Shown one piece after another: positions 57,868 through 64,000 of a stretch of 64,000 bases of DNA. A program made the position numbers and the translations under genes. The notes under the pieces are model-generated. The model worked only from the letters and a program-made list of their open reading frames with translations, searched no databases and was not told the DNA's origin. Origin of the DNA: Marininema halotolerans (GTDB taxonomy: Bacteria; Bacillota; Bacilli; Thermoactinomycetales; DSM-45169); the NCBI RefSeq assembly GCF_900116235.1, contig NZ_FPAA01000001.1, positions 458,922 to 522,921 of the forward strand, read 5' to 3'. Within the stretch, counting starts at the first letter, position 1. Each line of letters starts with the position of its first letter.

Positions 57868-59313
57868 GTGCCCATCGCGTTTCATCTCGACATGGAGCTC
57901 GATCAGTTGACATCCTGGGTGGAACGGATGCCTCAAGCTGTCATGCTCGTGGATGACCAGGGAGGGGTGGTGGCAGTTAATCACCAGTTGGTGAATACTC
58001 TTCGGTCTGAACGGGATGAGATCCTGGGGCGGCCTTGCACCCGCTTCGTTACTTTGCCACAGGAAGTGGAGAAGTATATTACTCAAACAGAGGGAACAAC
58101 CGATATAGAGAATCGAATGCTTTCGGTTCATGGGAACCTTCAAGTCAAGGGATTATCCCCTCCGCCTCCAGTGGTCATACAATTGATCAGTGGACGGAGT
58201 CGGAGTGGATGGTATCATCTTCTCCTGTTCACGTTTGAGTCACAGCCTTTAACGATTGTGCAACAACACGCTGAGGCGCTTTTATCTGATTTGTGTGTAG
58301 GGGTTGTGGTGTTTGATCGAGCAGGCTCTGTAGTGGAAATTAACTTAGCTGCTTGCGAGTTGCTAGGGATTCGGCGGCAACAAGTACTCGGTGAAACCGT
58401 GCGTGACCTTTTTTGTAATGTGAATCCTGTAGCATCTCAATCAACACTTTTTGATCAATGCACACAGGGAGAATTTTTCCGGAATTTTTCAACGGCTTGG
58501 GAAGTGGCTGACAATCACATTGAAGCGGTTATTGATTATCAGCCCATCGATCATACTTCAGGCGATAGAGTGGGATCCTACTTGATGATTCGCGACGTTA
58601 CCGACCTTCATACGTTGGAAATGCAATTACGGCGAACGGATCGTTTGGCGATGATTGGTCAAATTGCCGCGGGAACGGCCCATGAAATTCGCAATCCACT
58701 GACTTCGATTAAAGGGTTTTTGCAAGTAATGAAACATGCTCTTCGTGAGAAAGGGGATCTAAAAGAGCAGGGATATACAGAAATCATGCTGCGAGAGATT
58801 GATCGAATCAACGACTTGTTGAGTGAATTCCTTCTCATGTCTAAGCCCCGTAGTGCGCGAATGTATCCGGTCCAGGTAATCGATGTATTGCAAGAACTCC
58901 TTCCTTTGATTGAAAATGAAGCCATTTTACATAATACAGAAGTACGTTATGAAGAGCTTGAAGATGATCTCCCTAAAATTATGGCTGATGGAGAATTATT
59001 GAAACAGGTATTTCTTAATCTATGCAAAAATGGAATTGAAGCAATGGGGGATGGAGGAGTTCTTACCATTCGTATCCGGTGGTTAAAAGAAGAAGAGCAA
59101 TTAGGGATTGAAGTGGCTGATGTGGGCCCCGGAATCCCGACTTATGCCTTGGAGAAGATCTTTGATCCCTTCTTTACTACGAAAGAAACGGGGACAGGAC
59201 TGGGTCTGTCCGTTTGTCAGCGAATAGTACATGACATGGGGGGAACCATTCATGTATCCTCGGGTGATTGGGGAACGACGTTTACCGTACTTATCCCTGC
59301 TTTAGTGAAGTAA
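57868..59313 (+). CDS. PAS-domain sensor histidine kinase
   Basis: The 481-residue soluble kinase has two PAS-like domains (MPQAVMLVDDQGGVVAVNHQLV; LCVGVVVFDRAGSVVEINLAA), the H-box AHEIRNPLTSIKGFLQVMK, N-box FLNLCKNGIEAM, G1 DVGPGIP and G2 GTGLGLSVC. AHEIRNPLTSIKGFLQ is typical of sporulation kinases. No response regulator is adjacent, so it may phosphorylate Spo0F. I place the start at GTG 57868 with GGAGG 10 bases ahead; an upstream ATG (57811) has poor signals. Confidence 0.88.
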   Translation: MPIAFHLDMELDQLTSWVERMPQAVMLVDDQGGVVAVNHQLVNTLRSERDEILGRPCTRFVTLPQEVEKYITQTEGTTDIENRMLSVHGNLQVKGLSPPPPVVIQLISGRSRSGWYHLLLFTFESQPLTIVQQHAEALLSDLCVGVVVFDRAGSVVEINLAACELLGIRRQQVLGETVRDLFCNVNPVASQSTLFDQCTQGEFFRNFSTAWEVADNHIEAVIDYQPIDHTSGDRVGSYLMIRDVTDLHTLEMQLRRTDRLAMIGQIAAGTAHEIRNPLTSIKGFLQVMKHALREKGDLKEQGYTEIMLREIDRINDLLSEFLLMSKPRSARMYPVQVIDVLQELLPLIENEAILHNTEVRYEELEDDLPKIMADGELLKQVFLNLCKNGIEAMGDGGVLTIRIRWLKEEEQLGIEVADVGPGIPTYALEKIFDPFFTTKETGTGLGLSVCQRIVHDMGGTIHVSSGDWGTTFTVLIPALVK

Positions 59314-59317
59314 TTTT

Positions 59318-59339
59318 GCCGCTGTTGCGGCGTTTTTTT
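59318..59339 (+). terminator. Terminator after the kinase gene
   Basis: GCCGC (59318-59322) pairs with GCGGC (59327-59331), followed by T7. Confidence 0.85.
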
Positions 59340-59449
59340 GTTGGAAGAGGCCTTTGGAAAATCGGTTAAAACTGTAGTATGATGGGAGTATCAAACTGTC
59401 CCAGATCGTCCCTTTGTAGGTGTCGGTTCGAGGATTTGGAGTGTTGCTC

Positions 59450-61204
59450 GTGACTTATCGGGCGCTTTACCGCGTGTGGCGGCCTCAAACATTTGAAGAT
59501 CTTGTGGGGCAGGAGCATGTGACAACTACATTAGAAAATGCTCTTTCTGAAGGGCATATTTCTCATGCCTATCTTTTTAGCGGCCCACGTGGAACAGGAA
59601 AAACAAGTGCTGCTAAAATCATGGCAAAAGCAATTAATTGTCAACACGGTCCAGGACCCATGCCCTGCAATGAATGTGAGATGTGTCGCAAAATTACAGA
59701 AGGATCTCTGATGGATGTCGTTGAAATTGACGCGGCTTCTAATCGAGGGGTAGACGAGATCAGAGATTTGCGGGACAAGGTGAAATATGCCCCGAGTGAA
59801 GGGCGGTATAAAGTTTATATTATTGATGAAGTTCATATGTTAACGACAGAGGCTTTTAACGCTTTATTGAAAACGTTAGAAGAGCCGCCGGATCATGTGG
59901 TCTTCATCCTGGCAACGACAGAACCTCATAAGTTACCAGCAACCATCCTTTCCCGTTGTCAACGGTTTTCCTTCCGCCGCCATACTTTGGGGAACCTGCT
60001 TGCTCGCCTTCACCGGGTATGTGAAGCACAAGGAGTGGAGGCGGGGGATGCAGCCTTGGCTGCCATCGCGCAAACAGCTGATGGTGGAATGCGGGATGCA
60101 CTTAGTTTGTTGGATCAGGTACTCGCCTTTTCTCCCCATAAAGTGGATGAAGAAGCGGTTCGCCAAGTAACCGGTTCCGTATCACGGAGTGCACTGGCTG
60201 AATTGATGAATGCAATTATTCGCGGAGATACCTCAGTCTCCTTGGATCGCGTCGATCAGTTGTTAATGGACGGTCTTGAAGCAGAACGGTTGGTTCAGGA
60301 CTTAATATTGCTGACGCGCGATCTATTAGTGTATGGGGCAGCCCCTGAGTTAGATGAGGTGAAAGCAAGGCTGGCAAATGATGAAGCCGTCCTTGGTTTA
60401 ATGAACCAAGCCGATCCTTCGGGGTTGGGGGCCCTATTAGAGGCGCTGATTCATGCTCAACAACAGATGAAATGGGCAGTTCACCCTCGTATTTTATTGG
60501 AATTGACGGTGATTCGCCTTTGTCAGCCACCAGAATCATCGGAAGCAAAGGTGCCGCAAAGGGAAGTGAGTCAGGAATTTCATCGGCTGGCTGAACAAGT
60601 GAAGCAACTTGAAGCGCGCATTGCTGAATTGAGCCAGCAAACCGATGGGGTCAAACCTCAGGGGGCCCCTATTTCAGTAAAGAATGAAGTAGAGGGAAGT
60701 TATAAAAAAACCGCTTCTGATGCTTATACCAAGCCTGGAAGTGTGAGAAGCGCTTCTTCTTCTGCATCCGTTACCCGTTTATTGGAACAGTGTTCAACCG
60801 AACAACTACAACCTATAAAACAACGGTGGCCAGAGGTGCTTGCCCAAGTGAAGGAACGTAAAATTACCGTCCATGCTTGGTTGATTGACGGTGAGCCAGT
60901 AGCTGCTTCAAAAGACGGGATTTTGCTTGCATTTAAAAGCCCGATTCATCGAGAAACAACGGAGAAAAAAGGGAATAAAGCCCTTATTCAGCAAGTGTTG
61001 ACGGAGGTTTTTGGTTCTGAGAAGGAACTTGTGACGATGATGCGTGGAGAGTGGGAGCAACAGCAAGGCGCCATGCAAGTGACGGCAACCACGACTGTCG
61101 AAACCCCTACGAAACCAGCAAAGTCGCCTGCATCCACAGAGGTAGATCCTGTACAACGCGCGGTGGAGCTTTTTGGTGAAGAGTTGGTTGAAATCACCGA
61201 TTAA
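59450..61204 (+). CDS. dnaX: DNA polymerase III subunits gamma and tau
   Basis: The clamp-loader ATPase of 584 residues starts MTYRALYRVWRPQTFEDLVGQ and has Walker A SGPRGTGKTSAAKIMA, the zinc cysteines CNECEMC, Walker B YIIDEVHML and the sensor-2 region. The C-terminal tau part is low-complexity then conserved. I chose the GTG at 59450 (GGAG 8 bases upstream) rather than the earlier open frame. Confidence 0.96.
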   Translation: MTYRALYRVWRPQTFEDLVGQEHVTTTLENALSEGHISHAYLFSGPRGTGKTSAAKIMAKAINCQHGPGPMPCNECEMCRKITEGSLMDVVEIDAASNRGVDEIRDLRDKVKYAPSEGRYKVYIIDEVHMLTTEAFNALLKTLEEPPDHVVFILATTEPHKLPATILSRCQRFSFRRHTLGNLLARLHRVCEAQGVEAGDAALAAIAQTADGGMRDALSLLDQVLAFSPHKVDEEAVRQVTGSVSRSALAELMNAIIRGDTSVSLDRVDQLLMDGLEAERLVQDLILLTRDLLVYGAAPELDEVKARLANDEAVLGLMNQADPSGLGALLEALIHAQQQMKWAVHPRILLELTVIRLCQPPESSEAKVPQREVSQEFHRLAEQVKQLEARIAELSQQTDGVKPQGAPISVKNEVEGSYKKTASDAYTKPGSVRSASSSASVTRLLEQCSTEQLQPIKQRWPEVLAQVKERKITVHAWLIDGEPVAASKDGILLAFKSPIHRETTEKKGNKALIQQVLTEVFGSEKELVTMMRGEWEQQQGAMQVTATTTVETPTKPAKSPASTEVDPVQRAVELFGEELVEITD

Positions 61205-61238
61205 CGATAAGATGGATAATTAAAGGGAGGGTATACCC

Positions 61239-61550
61239 ATGAAGAATATGAATCAAATGATGAAACAAATGAAAAAGATGCAGTCACAGATGGCAAAGGC
61301 ACAAGAGGAACTTGCTGATAAAGAAATAGAAGCTTCCGTGGGAGGCGGTATCGTTAAAGTCCGTATGAATGGTCATAAGCACGTACTATCCGTGGAGATT
61401 GCCCCTGAAGCGGTTGATCCAGAAGACGTAGAGATGCTACAAGACCTCGTGACAGCGGCAGTGAATGAAGCAATGAAGCAAGTCGATGAACTGGTTGCTA
61501 ATGACTTAGGAAAATTAACTGGTGGGATGAATATCCCAGGCCTGTTCTAA
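61239..61550 (+). CDS. ebfC: Nucleoid-associated protein EbfC/YaaK
   Basis: The 103-residue protein starts [25 protein letters not shown], the Met-rich coiled coil of the YbaB/EbfC family, and forms DNA-binding dimers. It lies between dnaX and recR as usual, with GGGAGGG upstream. Confidence 0.96.
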   Translation: MKNMNQMMKQMKKMQSQMAKAQEELADKEIEASVGGGIVKVRMNGHKHVLSVEIAPEAVDPEDVEMLQDLVTAAVNEAMKQVDELVANDLGKLTGGMNIPGLF

Positions 61551-61566
61551 GGAACAGGTTTTTTTT
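61541..61566 (+). terminator. Hairpin overlapping the ebfC stop codon
   Basis: CCTGTTC (61541-61547) pairs with GAACAGG (61552-61558), loop TAAG, followed by T8. It would reduce read-through from ebfC to recR. Confidence 0.8.
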
Positions 61567-61603
61567 CTGAGAGGGGAAACATCATTATGAGGAGGCCGAG
61601 TAT

Positions 61604-62200
61604 ATGTATATCCCTGATCCCATATCCAAATTAATTGATGGCTTTATGCGCTTGCCTGGAATTGGACCAAAGACCGCTCAGCGGTTATCTTTTTATGTAC
61701 TGAGTATGGAAGAAGAAGATGTGATGGAATTGGCTAAAGCCTTGGTACGTGCGAAGCGAGATTTACAGCGCTGTGAGGAATGTAGCAATATCACTGATCA
61801 AAAACGCTGTCGGGTATGTGGGGATAAAGGAAGAGACCGGTCGGTCATTTGTGTTGTTCAAGATCCTCGTGATGTCATCGCGATGGAGCGCACCAAAGAG
61901 TATCACGGTTTATACCATGTGTTACATGGCGCCATTTCTCCAATGGAGGGAATTGGTCCTGATGAGTTGTCCATTCCAGATTTATTGAAGCGGCTTGAAG
62001 ATGAAACAGTGCAGGAGCTTATCCTAGCAACCAACCCCAATATTGAAGGCGAAGCGACGGCGATGTACTTACAGCGCCTTATTAAACCCTTTGGTATCAA
62101 AGTGACAAGGATAGCCCATGGGCTTCCCGTTGGCGGGGATTTGGAGTATGCAGATGAGGTGACGTTGACAAAGGCGATGGAAGGTCGAAGGGAGTTATAA
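61604..62200 (+). CDS. recR: Recombination protein RecR
   Basis: RecR acts with RecF/RecO in gap repair. The 198-residue protein has the HhH region ([17 protein letters not shown]), the zinc cysteines ([16 protein letters not shown]) and a Toprim domain ([24 protein letters not shown]). The ATG at 61604 has GAGGAGG upstream. Confidence 0.97.
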   Translation: MYIPDPISKLIDGFMRLPGIGPKTAQRLSFYVLSMEEEDVMELAKALVRAKRDLQRCEECSNITDQKRCRVCGDKGRDRSVICVVQDPRDVIAMERTKEYHGLYHVLHGAISPMEGIGPDELSIPDLLKRLEDETVQELILATNPNIEGEATAMYLQRLIKPFGIKVTRIAHGLPVGGDLEYADEVTLTKAMEGRREL

Positions 62201-62234
62201 GGTTCTAATAGGACCGGTCCGTGACTAAATAAAG

Positions 62235-63251
62235 ATGAATACGTTTCTCAAAACCGGGGGGAGTTTCTTGGAGCGAATACAAGATATGGGTACACATTTT
62301 TCACCCGCATTAAGGTCCAGGCGCTCTCTAACATGGCGGGATGTTGCAGCGTGGTTGTTGTGTATTAGCTTTTTTTTGATGATTCCGATGGAATTTGCGT
62401 CCTTGGAATGGAAACAGACAGCACAGGGATTATGGAGAGTAGAGAATGGTCATGCAGAGGGGCTCGTTTTTGCGCTGATCTGGCTCTTGTGGGCGGCTTG
62501 TAATGTTGGCGGTGGCATCCTTTTTGTGGTGCTCGGATTGATTACCCGTTTTCAGTACGAGCGAGGGAGTGGTGGCGCGCTGACAGGCAGGGATTTTGTT
62601 TATTACTTTTCTTGGCTTCAATTAAGCACGATGATGTTTATGCTGATCGTTGAATCGTTTCACGTGAATCAGGGCTGGTTTAGCTTGCTGATTCCCTACC
62701 TACCCCATGGTTTGATGATCCTTTGTGCATTATGGCTCTTTAAGGGACGTCTATCGGAATTGGGGTTCCGAAGGATTCGTGCGGAAAAAGCAGGTTTTGC
62801 CTTTGTTGCAGTGGTGGTGGCGTACGGCTTAACCTACTTTTTTTTGGATCCCTTTGTAACCAATCCGGTTGCCAATTGGTTTCACCTCGATCTCGGTTCA
62901 TGGCGAGAAGAGAGCATTTCTGCTGGGATTAAACAAGCGGCGGAGGTTGGATTTATTTCAGTGGGAGGACAGATCTTACTAATTGGTGTGATTGGTCCGA
63001 TTGCAGAGGAAATGGTATTTCGCGGTTTAATTATGGGTGGGATTTCGCGTCGCCTAGGAACAGGTGTAGCGATCGTTATGTCTGCGTTACTTTTTGCGTT
63101 GTTTCATGCTGATATTACGTATCTCGCTCCTTTGTTTGTGTTAGGTTTGGTGCTGGGTGGTTTATATGGAGTTTTTCGTAGCCTATGGGTTCCGATCCTC
63201 TTTCATATCATCAACAATACAGCTTCTGTTCTGTTTGATCTTTTTCGATAA
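62235..63251 (+). CDS. CPBP-family intramembrane metalloprotease
   Basis: The 338-residue multi-spanning protein has the Abi/CPBP motifs IAEEMVFRGLIMG (EExxxR), FALFHADI and FHIINNTASVLFD near the C-terminus. Members cleave within membranes or act in bacteriocin immunity; the substrate is unknown. The start is uncertain: ATG 62235 has a weak site while TTG 62268 lies 4 bases after GGGGGGAG. It occupies the place of yaaL between recR and bofA. Confidence 0.85.
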   Translation: MNTFLKTGGSFLERIQDMGTHFSPALRSRRSLTWRDVAAWLLCISFFLMIPMEFASLEWKQTAQGLWRVENGHAEGLVFALIWLLWAACNVGGGILFVVLGLITRFQYERGSGGALTGRDFVYYFSWLQLSTMMFMLIVESFHVNQGWFSLLIPYLPHGLMILCALWLFKGRLSELGFRRIRAEKAGFAFVAVVVAYGLTYFFLDPFVTNPVANWFHLDLGSWREESISAGIKQAAEVGFISVGGQILLIGVIGPIAEEMVFRGLIMGGISRRLGTGVAIVMSALLFALFHADITYLAPLFVLGLVLGGLYGVFRSLWVPILFHIINNTASVLFDLFR

Positions 63252-63333
63252 TGGAAATGGCGCTATAAGTCATGCCCCTATCTTACGGAGGAAAACAGCA
63301 GGTTTACCCCTTATCACCATCTTGTTCTAATAG

Positions 63334-63381
63334 AAAGCCCGCATTCATATGCTTGTACCAAATGAATGCGAAAGGGGCTTT
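63334..63381 (+). promoter_or_regulatory. Hairpin covering the bofA ribosome-binding site
   Basis: AAAGCCC-GCATTCAT (63334-63348) pairs with ATGAATGC (63362-63369) and GGGCTTT (63375-63381), with a 5-base bulge. The second arm includes most of the AAAGGGG Shine-Dalgarno (63371-63377) before the ATG at 63385. No T-run follows, so translation control is more likely than termination. Confidence 0.55.
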
Positions 63382-63384
63382 GGT

Positions 63385-63657
63385 ATGGAAATCGGGTGGT
63401 GGGGAATCGCTGCTGTTGGTGGGTTAATGTTATTTATGATGATGAGTCGTTCCTTTACACAACCTTTGCGATGGTTGTGGATGGGTGTTTTGTACACAGC
63501 GGTTGGTGCGCTAGTCCTGTTTTTATTAAACCTAGCGGGCGAAATGATTGATTTTCGCATTCCGATTAATCCTGTGACATCCTTTATCACAGGGGTACTG
63601 GGGATGCCGGGATTGGTTTGTTTATTGTTAGTAAAGGTATTCTTAATTGGGGGCTAA
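63385..63657 (+). CDS. bofA: Pro-sigma-K processing inhibitor BofA
   Basis: BofA inhibits the SpoIVFB protease in sporulation. The 90-residue protein has two to three membrane helices (WWGIAAVGGLMLFMMMS; LWMGVLYTAVGALVLFLLNLAG) and the typical C-terminus INPVTSFITGVLGMPGLVCLLLVKVF. The ATG at 63385 follows AAAGGGG. It stands before the rRNA operon as in B. subtilis. Confidence 0.94.
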   Translation: MEIGWWGIAAVGGLMLFMMMSRSFTQPLRWLWMGVLYTAVGALVLFLLNLAGEMIDFRIPINPVTSFITGVLGMPGLVCLLLVKVFLIGG

Positions 63658-63675
63658 AAAAGTTTTAAAAAGGTG

Positions 63676-63704
63676 TTGACCTATGCCCCGATTCGTGATA
63701 AATT
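63676..63704 (+). promoter_or_regulatory. rRNA operon promoter P1
   Basis: TTGACC (63676-63681) and TAAATT (63699-63704) are spaced by 17 bases. Confidence 0.75.
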
Positions 63705-63794
63705 ATTACTTGTCGCTGCGGCGGCGCGGCGGAAAGCCGGGCCACGCAAGAGACAGAAGCCGAAAGGGCTTCGAAAAAAGAATGAAAAAAGTTG

Positions 63795-63823
63795 TTGACA
63801 AGATCGAGTGAAAATGATAAGAT
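63795..63823 (+). promoter_or_regulatory. rRNA operon promoter P2
   Basis: TTGACA (63795-63800) and TAAGAT (63818-63823) are spaced by 17 bases. The tandem P1/P2 layout is typical of Bacillales rrn operons; a GC-rich structured leader separates them. Confidence 0.85.
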
Positions 63824-63945
63824 GGATCTTGTCGCCGCGAGAGAGCGGCACCGGCTAAGACAGCGGAAACAGCGCGTTCCTTGAAAACTGAAGAGCGAAT
63901 GAAATGACCTGTTCAATTCTTGAAATAATGAGTCACAAACTTCTT

Positions 63946-64000
63946 TTAACGGAGAGTTTGATCCTGGCTCAGGACGAACGCTGGCGGCGTGCCTAATACA
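63946..64000 (+). rRNA. rrs: 16S ribosomal RNA, 5' end
   Basis: AGAGTTTGATCCTGGCTCAG at 63953 corresponds to position 8 of 16S rRNA, placing the mature 5' end near 63946; GACGAACGCTGGCGGCGTGC follows. The gene continues beyond the window. Confidence 0.98.

Noticed and set aside
59581..59596. parS-like CGGCCCACGTGGAACA in dnaX
   Set aside because: Four mismatches in one half; the bases encode the conserved Walker A region (GPRGTG), so the match is probably chance.

Overview
This window is the replication-origin region of a low-to-medium GC, endospore-forming Firmicute of the order Bacillales. The gene order rpmH / oriC / dnaA-dnaN-yaaA-recF-remB-gyrB-gyrA, followed by guaB-dacA-pdxST-serS, tadA, SRP RNA, dnaX-ebfC-recR, bofA and a 16S rRNA start, is the Bacillus subtilis origin order. 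yyaC, yidC/spoIIIJ, jag, asnO-like asnB and bofA point to an endospore former. A relative of the Thermoactinomycetaceae is my best guess, made from gene content and protein style only; no 16S comparison was possible.

Left arm (1-21200, mostly minus strand): ychF, DUF951, plsC, a YkvI-type permease, yyaC (plus strand), a lipid kinase, a DUF4446 protein, a class V aminotransferase, then parB(spo0J)-parA(soj)-noc. A 1.6-kb stretch without convincing genes carries a perfect parS. It is followed by two plus-strand genes not expected here: a ParM-like actin (10437-11630) and a 567-residue largely disordered protein (11793-13496). The N-terminus of the second resembles that of MnmG but lacks the GxGxxG motif. 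After a small NAD(P)-binding protein the usual order resumes: rsmG, mnmG, mnmE, jag, yidC, yidD, rnpA, rpmH.

Origin: DnaA boxes flank dnaA on both sides, with an AT-rich candidate unwinding element between dnaA and dnaN. Further strict DnaA boxes lie in yaaA, recF, yaaC, upstream of yaaC and in a GntR gene.

Right arm (23400-64000, mostly plus strand): the core replication, topoisomerase, IMPDH, cell-wall, PLP and serS genes, with accessory insertions. These are a GntR/ABC exporter operon; two tandem paralogous membrane-anchored proteins of unknown function; an isochorismatase; gpx-ohrR; asnB; a tiny cationic membrane-like peptide behind a LexA box; a methyltransferase; an unrecognised protein; a TetR/YhgE pair; a zinc-uptake operon with a Zur box; a secreted subtilase; an orphan PAS histidine kinase; and a CPBP protease. 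Three tRNAs (Ser-UGA, Arg-CCU, Ser-CGA), a T-box before serS and the SRP RNA are visible.

The most interesting candidate for an undescribed system is the actin-like gene plus its MnmG-like/disordered neighbour. The pair sits beside parABS and noc, where a chromosome or origin-positioning role is conceivable but unproven.
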